NCBI GenBank assembly: GCA_947494305.1
Contig: CANLUL010000001.1
Span: 682,001-746,000, forward strand
Source: an uncultured Sphingomonadaceae bacterium
GTDB taxonomy: Bacteria > Pseudomonadota > Alphaproteobacteria > Sphingomonadales > Sphingomonadaceae
DNA: 64,000 nt
Direction of reading: 5' to 3'
Below the pieces are notes generated by a model. The model was not told the origin of the DNA and searched no databases. It saw nothing but the letters and a program-made list of their open reading frames with translations. The translations under genes were made by a program, and so were the position numbers. Positions 8,118-16,501 of the stretch are shown here, piece by piece (the first letter of the stretch is position 1; each line of letters starts with the position of its first letter).

Positions 8118-8131
8118 CATCACTTGTGATG
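8118..8131. promoter_or_regulatory. Perfect 14-bp palindrome in a divergent promoter
   Basis: CATCACTTGTGATG is a perfect inverted repeat (CATCAC/GTGATG, two-base spacer) in the 91-base region between the divergent VOC (start 8068) and thioesterase (start 8160) genes, 29 bases before the thioesterase ATG. A dyad of this size in a divergent promoter is a typical dimeric repressor operator. No regulator gene is seen in the island, so the cognate protein is unknown. Confidence 0.45.
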
Positions 8132-8159
8132 AGTTATATGATCCAGCCGAGGGGACAGC

Positions 8160-8570
8160 ATGACAGATATTCCAGATGGATTTGAACCGGCGCAATTTAC
8201 CAAAGGTTTTCTGGATCAATCCGGACCTTACTACCTTAAGGAAGTGGCTGGCGGCACGGTCGTTGGATTGCGCGTTCAGAAATCTCACGTAAATTACATA
8301 AATGTGGCGCATGGCGGCGTGCTAACCACCTTGGCTGATGTCGCACTCAGTTTGCAGGTCCATCAGAGCGAAACCCCCAATCTACCCGTGTCGACAGTCA
8401 GTCTGACCACCAACTTCCTCAGCGGAGCGAGGCTCGATGAATGGATTGAGGCAACGGCAACTATTGACCGAATAGGAAAGAAATTGGCTTATGTGAGTGG
8501 GGCAATATGCAGCGGCGATCGCGCAATCATGACCATGAGCGGCGTATTTAATGTTTTTCGGCCAAAGTGA
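8160..8570 (+). CDS. PaaI-family hotdog thioesterase
   Basis: 136 residues with a hotdog fold; the signature NVAHGGVLTTLADVALSL (HGG...LAD.A) is the catalytic helix of the PaaI/YbgC-like acyl-CoA thioesterases, followed by STVSLTTNFLSGA. GAGGGGA before ATG 8160 is a good ribosome binding site. These enzymes hydrolyse aryl- or acyl-CoA thioesters, freeing CoA trapped in dead-end intermediates. Its place between the ring-oxygenase genes and the TonB receptor suggests the pathway passes through CoA esters, although no CoA ligase or beta-oxidation gene is in view. Confidence 0.9.
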   Translation: MTDIPDGFEPAQFTKGFLDQSGPYYLKEVAGGTVVGLRVQKSHVNYINVAHGGVLTTLADVALSLQVHQSETPNLPVSTVSLTTNFLSGARLDEWIEATATIDRIGKKLAYVSGAICSGDRAIMTMSGVFNVFRPK

Positions 8571-8762
8571 GTGGGTTCTCAGTATATTCGTTCAATTCCT
8601 GTGATTATTTTGTCACATAAATTCCCAAATTTCAGTTTACCCAACTTTTTTGATAGTGGCGGAAAACCGCGATCAGCCTAATTTCCTGATGATAGAAAGC
8701 ATGATGTTTAACTCGTCAAAACGAGCAACATCGGCTTCGAAAGTTTTTGGGAGGATATCAAA

Positions 8763-11228
8763 ATGAAAGTCGCGTTTACCGCAAAATCTTTAAAATCTGC
8801 TTTGTTTGCCGGAGCGGCTCTGGGTTGTTTCGCTACCCCTAGTGTATCATTCGCTCAAGCCGAGCAAGTGGATGATGAAGACAGCAATGTTATTACCGTT
8901 ATTGCACGTAAGCAGGAAGAAACACTGCAGGAAGTTCCGGTTACGGTGACAGCGATTGGTGGTGACACACTGGATAAATATCAAGTCGATGAAATTGCTG
9001 ATGTTGTGAGCCGTGTTCCTGCACTAAATGTTCAAGTTGGGGGTTCAGGTTCCGGTGGTCAAATTAGTTTGCGCGGCGTTGGTTCATCCAATATTTCGGC
9101 TTCGTTTGACTCTGCAGTAGCGTTCGATTTTGATGGGGTTCAAGTTAGCACAATGCGTATAGTGCAGGCTGGTTTTTTCGACGTCGCACAAATTGATGTT
9201 CTGAAAGGACCGCAATCTCTGTTCTTCGGTAAGAGTGCTTCCGCAGGGGTTTTTGCCATTCGTTCTGCTAATCCGACACAAGATTGGGAGGTAGGTACTA
9301 AAGTTTCTCATGAGTTTGAAGAAAATGGGACAACGGTAGGCGGTTACATTTCCGGCCCCTTGTCAGGAAAATTAGGCATTCGTCTGGCTGCGCAATACCA
9401 AAACATTGAAGATTATGTGGACCTTGCGCCTGGTACTCCTGCGTTTTTCCCAAGCGGCGCTCGCCGTGATAGTCGCGGTCTGAAAAATTTCGTTAGTCGT
9501 GCTACATTGCAATGGGATCCATTTGACAATTTTAGCGCAAATTTGAAACTCAATTATATCAAGAATGAAAATGATGGAGCCATTGCACATTCAGACATCA
9601 ATTGTGGCGCCAACGGCGTTGCGGACCCTCTTTTCTTATTTCAAGGTGGTTTGCAAATCGCTTCAAATGCAGATTGTAACAGCAACGATGGCCTTTACCA
9701 TCATGCCGATTTCCATCCGATTTTAAGAATTCTTCCGGACGATTCCAGCGTGGCGGGCCAGCTAACGGCCAGAAATGGAAGCCCCTTTGGTGAAACGGAC
9801 ATATTCTTCGGCCGTCTAAAATGGGATTTGGATCTGTCTGATAGTCTGACACTGTCGTCAGTGACAGGTTACCTGAATCTGGATGCTATTGATTTGGATA
9901 GCTACGGTTACGTTGGCATTCTTCCTAATGGGCAACCTGGCGGAGTGGGCGGAAGCGATCCGAGAAACCGGACGGAACAGTTTACCCAAGAAATGCGGCT
10001 TACCAGCGATTTTGATGGTATATTCAATTTTATGGTGGGGGCGTTTTATGAAAGTCGCGAGATTGATTTTGATACGTCGCAACTAGCGCTAAACTGGTCA
10101 TTGTTGTTCGGTCCAGATGCAATCACTGGCAGTACTTTTGATTGGCATAAAAAACACAATACAGAAACCGAAGCGTTTTCATTGTTTGCTAGCACAACGT
10201 TAAATTTAACGGAGCAATTAGAGCTATCGGGTGGTATCCGTTGGACGGATGAGAAGAAGGTAAATACGATCTCACTCCCCTATGTACATTCCGGTCTGGA
10301 GGCATTGGGTGGGGGTGCAGTATTCCTGCAAAGAGGGTTCTTTTCCGGTCCCATTAGGTTTTCCGATTCAAACTTTTCGCCTGAAGTCTCTATCAAGTAC
10401 CAAGCAACCGATGACGTGAATGTGTATGCCGCATTTAAGACTGGCTTTAAATCTGGTGGTATCGACAATAGTGCATTGCCTTCGGCTTCACTGGGTGCAG
10501 CAGCAGCAGCCAATGATTTTAGTGCTCTAATTTATGATTCCGAAACTGGAAAGGGCGGTGAAGTTGGTGTTAAATCGCAATTTGCCGACCGGACAATTAC
10601 TGCCAATATATCAGCGTTCTACTATGTATTTGATGATCTGCAGGTACAAAATTTTGATGCAAACACGACGCAGTTCCAAACGTTTAATGCTAGTCAGTTG
10701 ACAACTAAAGGCATTGATTTGGAATGGGCTTGGCAAACTCCTGTGGAAGGTTTGAATCTGTCTGGAGCAGTGGCCTATACAGATGCTAAATACACACAGG
10801 ACTTCTTTACGGATCCTGGTCCTGACATGGTTCGTGGAACAGCGGATGACACCAGTAATCTAAGGGGAAGGCAAGCTGCACGAGCGCCTAAGTTTGCTGC
10901 TAACGTAGCGTTCGATTTTAACGCACCGATTGGAGATACACTTGAGCTCGGCCTCAATGGCAATCTGCAATATAGTGGTTCTTACTTCACAAACGAAGAT
11001 ACGCTGAATGACCTTCGCCAAGATAGCTATGCATCAATAGATGGAGCAATCTCAATCGGTGATCAGGATGGGGCATGGAAGTTCTCACTAATCGGTGTCA
11101 ACTTGACCGACAAGATCTGGGTAAATACCAGCGGTGGTCGTCCGTTCCTTGGCGGCGGTGGAGATGATTTGGTCGTTACACAAAACCGTGGTCGTCAAGT
11201 CTTCCTTGAAGGCAAATTCAAGTTCTGA
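8763..11228 (+). CDS. TonB-dependent outer-membrane receptor
   Basis: 821 residues. A Sec signal peptide (about 1-32, ending FAQA) is followed by a TonB-box-like NVITVIARK segment, a plug domain (about 55-170: EVPVTVTAIGG, LRGVGS, IDVLKGPQSLFFGKSASAG) and a 22-strand barrel ending in VFLEGKFKF with the C-terminal Phe needed for outer-membrane assembly. It belongs to the large sphingomonad group of receptors for hydrophobic or complex organic substrates rather than clear siderophore receptors. The 192-base leader region contains a small CTCGT/ACGAG hairpin (8712-8725). By eye the gene is AT-richer than its neighbours. Likely import role for the island's growth substrate; the ligand is unknown. 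Confidence 0.95.
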   Translation: MKVAFTAKSLKSALFAGAALGCFATPSVSFAQAEQVDDEDSNVITVIARKQEETLQEVPVTVTAIGGDTLDKYQVDEIADVVSRVPALNVQVGGSGSGGQISLRGVGSSNISASFDSAVAFDFDGVQVSTMRIVQAGFFDVAQIDVLKGPQSLFFGKSASAGVFAIRSANPTQDWEVGTKVSHEFEENGTTVGGYISGPLSGKLGIRLAAQYQNIEDYVDLAPGTPAFFPSGARRDSRGLKNFVSRATLQWDPFDNFSANLKLNYIKNENDGAIAHSDINCGANGVADPLFLFQGGLQIASNADCNSNDGLYHHADFHPILRILPDDSSVAGQLTARNGSPFGETDIFFGRLKWDLDLSDSLTLSSVTGYLNLDAIDLDSYGYVGILPNGQPGGVGGSDPRNRTEQFTQEMRLTSDFDGIFNFMVGAFYESREIDFDTSQLALNWSLLFGPDAITGSTFDWHKKHNTETEAFSLFASTTLNLTEQLELSGGIRWTDEKKVNTISLPYVHSGLEALGGGAVFLQRGFFSGPIRFSDSNFSPEVSIKYQATDDVNVYAAFKTGFKSGGIDNSALPSASLGAAAAANDFSALIYDSETGKGGEVGVKSQFADRTITANISAFYYVFDDLQVQNFDANTTQFQTFNASQLTTKGIDLEWAWQTPVEGLNLSGAVAYTDAKYTQDFFTDPGPDMVRGTADDTSNLRGRQAARAPKFAANVAFDFNAPIGDTLELGLNGNLQYSGSYFTNEDTLNDLRQDSYASIDGAISIGDQDGAWKFSLIGVNLTDKIWVNTSGGRPFLGGGGDDLVVTQNRGRQVFLEGKFKF

Positions 11229-11250
11229 TCAACTCTCCCGTTGATCGAAG

Positions 11251-11283
11251 AAGGCCGGGCTAGCAGGGGGCTAATCCGGCCTT
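11251..11283 (+). terminator. Rho-independent terminator of the TonB receptor gene
   Basis: A 14-bp inverted repeat (11251-11264 with 11270-11283, one mismatch and one wobble, five-base loop) containing AAGGCCGG/CCGGCCTT and followed by TTCTTT, beginning 22 bases after the receptor stop. It fits an intrinsic terminator for rightward transcription. Confidence 0.75.
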
Positions 11284-11304
11284 TTCTTTGGATGAAAACA
11301 ATAG

Positions 11305-11340
11305 AAAAAGGGCACTGAACGGCAGTTCAGTGTCCTTTTT
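11305..11340. terminator. Bidirectional terminator between convergent genes
   Basis: A 16-bp stem (11305-11320 with 11325-11340) with a GGCA loop: AAAAAGGGCACTGAAC pairs with GTTCAGTGTCCTTTTT with one G-U pair. The A-run on one side and T-run on the other make it a terminator in both directions, serving the receptor gene from the left and the molybdopterin oxidoreductase (stop at 11358) from the right. Confidence 0.85.
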
Positions 11341-11357
11341 CTACCTCCGGAGGTTTT

Positions 11358-13496
11358 CTACGTTGCCGAAATCCTGACTGGTATCGCGCTTTGCATGGCT
11401 TGACCCGTAATTGGATCAAGCTTGTCGTCATCGACGATCAAGCGGTTGGTGGAGCCACCCTTCGTCATCACATCGTCCTTGCCAGCATCGGAGTCTCCAA
11501 AAGCATGGCTCATGGAGATTACCCCGGGGCGCACTTTTTCGTCGGCTTTCGCTAAGCCAAAAATTGAAGCGGTGGGTGATGAGATTTCGATAACTGCGCC
11601 ATCTTCAATTCCCGCTGCGGCCAAATCGTCAGGGTTAAAAAATGCTGGATTTGTAGGCATCTTTTCCACCAATTTCGGGAATGTATGGCCGTTGCTATTA
11701 TAACGATGCTTTGATCGGCGAGAGATTAACCGGAAGTCAAAACCGCTATCGACTGGGTCATTGGCCGCGTATTTGAGCAACTCGCTCGGCATTGCACCCG
11801 CGTTTAGCTCGAATTTCTCAACTGCGTCTGGGTCTGCCGGACCAACGACCGGATGGCGATCATCATAGGTTATCGCTGCACCTTTCCGATCCAGTGCCGC
11901 TGCATCTGCTTTGGCTTCGCTTGGCTTCACAAGTGAACCGTCTGAAATCAGATCTAATACTGTCACCTTGTCCGGGCATTCGTTCATTGAAACTGAACCA
12001 CCGGGGTAGTTCATTTCGATGCCGATATGTTTGGCCAACCACCACAGCATTTCATACTCATCCATTGTGTCTCCAGGCGGTGGCACCATGGCTTCCGTGT
12101 AATGCGCATAGGCTTCTTCGGTAAATGCGTCGGATACGTTGTTAATATCCTCGCGCTCAAGACACATGCTGGGCGCCAATATGATATCCGCTCGTTTGGC
12201 ACTCGCCGACATCCAGGGATCTACCTGAATGTACAGTTCACATTCTTCGAGCGCGCGCCGGACCTTCTGCTGGTCAGGAAAAGCAATCTCCGGATTTCCG
12301 CCAATTGATATGAAGGCCTTAATTTGGCCTTCGCCTGGTGTGAGGATTTCATCGGCCAGGACATTGCAGGGCATTTCTTTGCCCAAGACGCCAAGGCCCC
12401 GAATACGTGACTTGGCAAACCCTTCGCCAAAGGTTGGCATTTTGGGAGCAACCTGTGCTTTTTTGGGGCCACCCATGAGCGGGTTAAACACCATTGGTGC
12501 GGAGACTTTTTCTCCTTCCTGATTAAAGCGGGCGCACAGGATATTGAGTGATGCGACCAGATATTCAGTCAGTGTCCCGTTGCCAGCCATTTCAGGTCCA
12601 GTGCCGGTTACGACACGACCTTTATTGGCGCCAGCAAACATCCGGGCCGCTTTGATCAGCTCATCCTTATCAACACCTGCGCGTTTAGCAGCAACTTCTG
12701 GTGTCATCGGTTTTACGGCTGCTTCCAGCTCTTCAACGCCGTCAACATGCGCCGCGACAAAATTTTGATCGAATAGTTTTTCTGCAAAAATCACATTCAG
12801 CATGCCCGCGAGCAGGGCAGGGTCTTCACCGGGTTTTACCGGTAGATGAATATGAGCAAGCTTACCCATTTCATTTACGCGTGGATCAGCCACAATCAGT
12901 TTCAAGCCTCTGTCCAATGCATCACGAAGCCCCCTGGACGGAGAGGATGTTGGCATACCGCCGGAATAGTGAGAAACAATCGGATTATTACCGACAAACA
13001 TGGCGACGTCAGACTCAGTGAACGCGTTGCCGCCACCCATCCACGTGCCATATCGAGCGGTGGTAAAGACCTTAGCCGGTTGATCGACCGTCACACTGGT
13101 GTACCAGTTGCGTGTTCCGATACCTTGGGCAAAAGCATAGGATGTACCTAGAACAGCGCTGTTTTGGAAAGCGTTGGTCCCACAGTAAACGGCAACGCTG
13201 TGAGGGCCGTGTTCTTCGATCATTTTTTTCATGGTCTCGCCGGCAAGCTTTAGAGCATCGGCGGTTGCAATATCCTTGAAGCTACCGTCTGGTTGCCGGA
13301 TCTTGCTGGTAATCATGCGTGTGTCGAGATTGTGCATATCGGGCATTTGGCGGCCTTTTATACAGGTATAGCCGTGGAAAAGATGATCTTCTTTATCGCC
13401 TTTAACAGACAGGATTTTATCATCTTCAACTTCCACAACCATCGCACAACTGGCGTGACAGAATCGACAAAAAGTCCGTTTGGTTTCGACGGCCAT
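11358..13496 (-). CDS. Molybdopterin (bis-MGD) oxidoreductase with [4Fe-4S] site
   Basis: 712 residues from ATG 13496; AAAGGAG seven bases upstream favours it over GTG 13502. The N-terminal iron-sulphur motif is C10-x2-C13-x3-C17-x27-C45 (CRFCHASCAM, GYTCIKG). Molybdopterin domains follow (MFVGNNPIVSH, KLIVADPRVNEM, SIGGNPEIAF) and the C-terminal molydopterin dinucleotide-binding barrel (FRLISRRSKHRYNSN, NRLIVDDDKLDP). At the usual metal-ligand region (NWYTSVTVDQP) there is no Cys or Sec, so it is not a canonical formate dehydrogenase. No Tat signal, electron-transfer or membrane subunit is present, suggesting a soluble cytoplasmic enzyme. Hydroxylation or reduction of a pathway intermediate is possible. 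Confidence 0.9.
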   Translation of the reverse strand: MAVETKRTFCRFCHASCAMVVEVEDDKILSVKGDKEDHLFHGYTCIKGRQMPDMHNLDTRMITSKIRQPDGSFKDIATADALKLAGETMKKMIEEHGPHSVAVYCGTNAFQNSAVLGTSYAFAQGIGTRNWYTSVTVDQPAKVFTTARYGTWMGGGNAFTESDVAMFVGNNPIVSHYSGGMPTSSPSRGLRDALDRGLKLIVADPRVNEMGKLAHIHLPVKPGEDPALLAGMLNVIFAEKLFDQNFVAAHVDGVEELEAAVKPMTPEVAAKRAGVDKDELIKAARMFAGANKGRVVTGTGPEMAGNGTLTEYLVASLNILCARFNQEGEKVSAPMVFNPLMGGPKKAQVAPKMPTFGEGFAKSRIRGLGVLGKEMPCNVLADEILTPGEGQIKAFISIGGNPEIAFPDQQKVRRALEECELYIQVDPWMSASAKRADIILAPSMCLEREDINNVSDAFTEEAYAHYTEAMVPPPGDTMDEYEMLWWLAKHIGIEMNYPGGSVSMNECPDKVTVLDLISDGSLVKPSEAKADAAALDRKGAAITYDDRHPVVGPADPDAVEKFELNAGAMPSELLKYAANDPVDSGFDFRLISRRSKHRYNSNGHTFPKLVEKMPTNPAFFNPDDLAAAGIEDGAVIEISSPTASIFGLAKADEKVRPGVISMSHAFGDSDAGKDDVMTKGGSTNRLIVDDDKLDPITGQAMQSAIPVRISAT

Positions 13497-13633
13497 TAAC
13501 ACTCTCCTTTTTTAATCAAATACCACAGGTTGTTGCTATAATTCGACTGGCAATTTTGCCCGTAGGACTGCCATTTGTGAGACTGTTTTTTGAACAAGAA
13601 ACATTTATCCTATCAATCACAAAGGAGTGATGG

Positions 13634-14650
13634 ATGAGCAGTTACAAATATTGGTGCCTGGAAAGCCGGCCAGATGGGAATGATCTTGGAGATCTGGAGG
13701 CCGCCCTCCGTTTGAAAGAAGCGCCAATGCCAGAGCCTTCAGAAGGAGAAGTGTTAGTCAAAAATCACTTTCTTTCGATGGATGCCGGGACACGAATGTG
13801 GATGACGGATCGGGAGGATGGCTACAATCCGCCTTTACCATTGGGAGGTCCAATGGTGGGATTGGCCCTGGGTCGCGTAGAAACATCCAACAATGCAGCC
13901 TTCCAGGAAGGTGATTTGGTACGGTGCTTTGGGCAGTGGGCTGACTATTCCCTGGTTGAACCGGAAATGGCAGGCATGGTGAAACTGGACGATAGTATCG
14001 CCGATATCCGGCAGTATTTTGGCGTGCTTGGCATGAATGGTTGGACCGCACTTTGGGGCCTAAAGGAGACTGCACAGGTCCAAGCTGGAGACAATGTTTT
14101 GGTTTCGGCCGCCGCTGGTGCGACGGGAGTCCTGGCGTGCCAAATTGCGCGATTACTGGAGGCAAACGTGTATGGCTTGGCCGGTGGATCGGAAAAATGC
14201 CGTTGGTTGGAAGACGAGATCGGCGTTACGCGAGCGATTGACTATAAATCTGCCGATGTCGCCGCGGAGCTGGCCAAAATTGACGGTGATATAAACGCCT
14301 ATTTTGACAATGTGGCCGGGCCAATACTCGATGCCGTTTTGCCAAATATGGCGCTGAATGGACGTATAGCATTGTGCGGGTTGATGGCGCAATATTCTGG
14401 TGACGGGCGCGCAAGAGGGCCGGAAAATTTTGATCAAATCCTGATGAAAAGACTGTCAGTAATCGGTTTCTTTTCCCCCGATTTCATGGATCAGGGAGAG
14501 AGGCTAACCTCAGAATTGCGACAGTGGTTGGAAGCAGGGAAAATCATGACACCATTTGATGAAACGTCCGGTTTGGAGAATGTTCTAATTGCTTATCAGA
14601 AACTCTTTTCAGGCGGTAATATTGGAAAGGTCATTGTCAATCTGGCTTAA
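13634..14650 (+). CDS. NADP-dependent MDR oxidoreductase (CurA-like)
   Basis: 338 residues, AAAGGAG nine bases before ATG 13634. The N-terminal GroES-like domain (EPSEGEVLVKNHFLSMD, GGPMVGLALGRV) lacks zinc-binding cysteines. A Rossmann domain follows with SAAAGATGVLACQIARL and the NADP-specific segment, then YFDNVAGPILD and the terminal GGNIGKVIVNLA. This is the pattern of NADPH-dependent curcumin/prostaglandin reductases that saturate alpha,beta-unsaturated ketones. It is divergent from the molybdopterin enzyme (137-base shared region) and mirrors the fragment at the left window edge. Confidence 0.93.
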   Translation: MSSYKYWCLESRPDGNDLGDLEAALRLKEAPMPEPSEGEVLVKNHFLSMDAGTRMWMTDREDGYNPPLPLGGPMVGLALGRVETSNNAAFQEGDLVRCFGQWADYSLVEPEMAGMVKLDDSIADIRQYFGVLGMNGWTALWGLKETAQVQAGDNVLVSAAAGATGVLACQIARLLEANVYGLAGGSEKCRWLEDEIGVTRAIDYKSADVAAELAKIDGDINAYFDNVAGPILDAVLPNMALNGRIALCGLMAQYSGDGRARGPENFDQILMKRLSVIGFFSPDFMDQGERLTSELRQWLEAGKIMTPFDETSGLENVLIAYQKLFSGGNIGKVIVNLA

Positions 14651-14795
14651 CCAGCATCCCGTTCACCATTTTATCATGAATGTGCTATAGGGAGACAATG
14701 CTGCCAATTGCGGTAGATATTTTGTAAAACCTCCACTAATCACTAGGAAATTCTGTGTTTTTTTGGCACTGTGAGTTTTCGGGTGAAACAAACCG

Positions 14796-16481
14796 ATGAA
14801 ACCGGGGAATATGATGTCCGAACATAAATCTCACCTCCACGATGTTCTCAATTCACCTGAAGGGCCACATATTGCAGCTCTGTTTGATTTTGATGGCACC
14901 ATCATCGCTGGTTATTCAGCCACAGCCATGTTGCAGGAAAAAATCAAGCGGCGGGAGATGACCGCAGAAGAATTGGTCCAAACGGTCAATGTAATCGCGC
15001 AATATAGTACCGGAAATATGGGCTTCTCAGGCCTGATGTCTGGTGCAGCGAAATTTATGAAGGGCGTAACCGAAGAGAGTTACTTCGAATTTGGTGAAGA
15101 ATTATATGAAAAACACATCGCCAAAAAGGTCTACCCTGAAGCGCGCGCGCTAATAGAAGCGCACCAAGCAAAAGGACACACCGTCGCGATTGTTTCTTCT
15201 GCGACCATCTATCAAATTGAGCCAACCGCTCGGGATTTGGACATCGAACATGTTCTTTGCTCCCAGTATGAGGTCGAGAATGGTGAGTTCACGGGAAATA
15301 TTATTCGGCCACTTTGTTTCGGCGAAGGCAAGGTTATTGCGTCGGAAAAACTGGCTGAGCGCATGAATCTGGATCTGGACCAGAGTTATTTTTACTCGGA
15401 CAGCTATGATGACATTGAGCTTCTGGAACGGGTCGGCAAACCGCGTCCGCTAAATCCCAATGGTAAATTGAGAGAAGCTGCGAAGGAAAACGATTGGCCG
15501 CTCGAAAAATATGAAAGTCGGGGGCAGGGCAAGCCAGTAGATTATCTCCGCACTATTTATGCGACGGGATCTTTGATCGGATCAGCGGTTGCTTCGCTGC
15601 CCATATGGGCGCTGACGGGTTCACAACGGGAGGCGATGAACTTTTCTGCCGGCCTATTTGGTGATCTCGCTACCGCTATAACGGGCTGCGAACTGGAAGT
15701 TACGGGTGAAGAGAATCTGTGGACTGCGCGTCCATGTATCTTTGTGTTCAATCACCAGAGCAAAGCGGATGTGATGATCCTCGCCAAGCTAATCCGCAAA
15801 GATATGGGCGGCGTTGGTAAAAAAGAAATTCGAGACACGCCGGTCATTGGTAAGCTGATGGAGTTGGCGGGAACCGTCTTTATTGATCGCGCGGATGGCA
15901 AAAGTGCGATTAAGGCGATGGAGCCGCTGATTGACGCGATTAAGATTGATAAAAAGAATATCTGTATCGCGCCCGAAGGCACGCGGACTTTGTCTCCTAA
16001 ATTAGGTCCCTTCAAAAAAGGCGCTTTCCATATGGCGATGCAGGCAGGCGTGCCGATGGTCCCGATTGTCATTCATAATGCTGGCGATATCGCGCCTAAG
16101 AACGAATTTGTAATGCGCCCAGCGAAGGTGAAAGTGGATGTGTTGCCGCCAGTTGATACTAGTAAGTGGTCTGTTCGCACCATCAATGATCATGTTGCCG
16201 AAGTGCGCGGCATGTTCCTGAAAGCTTTGGATCAGGAAGAGGAAGAAGAAGCGCTGGAGGCCATAGCCAATGAAACGGTTGTGGTGCGCAAAAAGCCTGC
16301 AGCCAAACCCAGAACGGCAACTAAGCCTGCTGCCAAGAAAAAAGTTGTCAGTAAAAAGACTGTGACCAAAAAATCGACTACACGAGCCAAGGCAGCAGCG
16401 AGAAAACCCGCAAGAAAAAAAGCTGCAACGCGCTCGAAATCAAAACCAGCGGGTGCAAAGAAGAAACAAGCTAGCAAGTAA
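14796..16481 (+). CDS. HAD-IB phosphatase fused to 1-acylglycerol-3-phosphate acyltransferase, with Lys/Ala-rich tail
   Basis: 561 residues in three parts. Residues about 25-240 form a HAD-IB (SerB-like) phosphatase with D31-F-D33-G-T, SSATIYQ and the DSYDD acidic motif. Residues about 290-480 form a PlsC acyltransferase with N-H320-x4-D325 and P393-E-G-T-R. About 60 terminal residues are almost only Lys, Ala, Thr and Arg. Start alternatives at 14811 or 14814 (GGGGAA just upstream) are equally plausible. The acyltransferase makes phosphatidic acid; the HAD domain may remove a phosphate, which would yield diacylglycerol in one polypeptide, but this is inference. It leads a lipid operon, 20 bases ahead of the PlsB-like gene. 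Confidence 0.92.
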   Translation: MKPGNMMSEHKSHLHDVLNSPEGPHIAALFDFDGTIIAGYSATAMLQEKIKRREMTAEELVQTVNVIAQYSTGNMGFSGLMSGAAKFMKGVTEESYFEFGEELYEKHIAKKVYPEARALIEAHQAKGHTVAIVSSATIYQIEPTARDLDIEHVLCSQYEVENGEFTGNIIRPLCFGEGKVIASEKLAERMNLDLDQSYFYSDSYDDIELLERVGKPRPLNPNGKLREAAKENDWPLEKYESRGQGKPVDYLRTIYATGSLIGSAVASLPIWALTGSQREAMNFSAGLFGDLATAITGCELEVTGEENLWTARPCIFVFNHQSKADVMILAKLIRKDMGGVGKKEIRDTPVIGKLMELAGTVFIDRADGKSAIKAMEPLIDAIKIDKKNICIAPEGTRTLSPKLGPFKKGAFHMAMQAGVPMVPIVIHNAGDIAPKNEFVMRPAKVKVDVLPPVDTSKWSVRTINDHVAEVRGMFLKALDQEEEEEALEAIANETVVVRKKPAAKPRTATKPAAKKKVVSKKTVTKKSTTRAKAAARKPARKKAATRSKSKPAGAKKKQASK

Positions 16482-16501
16482 CTATCAGTTAGGGAGTGGG
16501 G

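Noticed and set aside
8600-8617. CRP/FNR-like TGTGA...TCACA before the TonB receptor
   Set aside because: The arms are separated by 8 bases instead of the 6 (CRP) or 4 (FNR) required.
5805-13580. Shared words TTTTGCCCG and ATTTGTGA in the divergent promoters near 5.8 kb and 13.6 kb
   Set aside because: Matches of 8-9 bases between two regions of about 150 bases occur by chance fairly often, and their distances to start codons differ.
14763-14781. Possible sigma-54 promoter (TTTGGCACTGTGAGTTTTC) before the HAD-PlsC gene
   Set aside because: The -24 half (TGGCAC) is good, but the -12 GC of TTGCA is missing.
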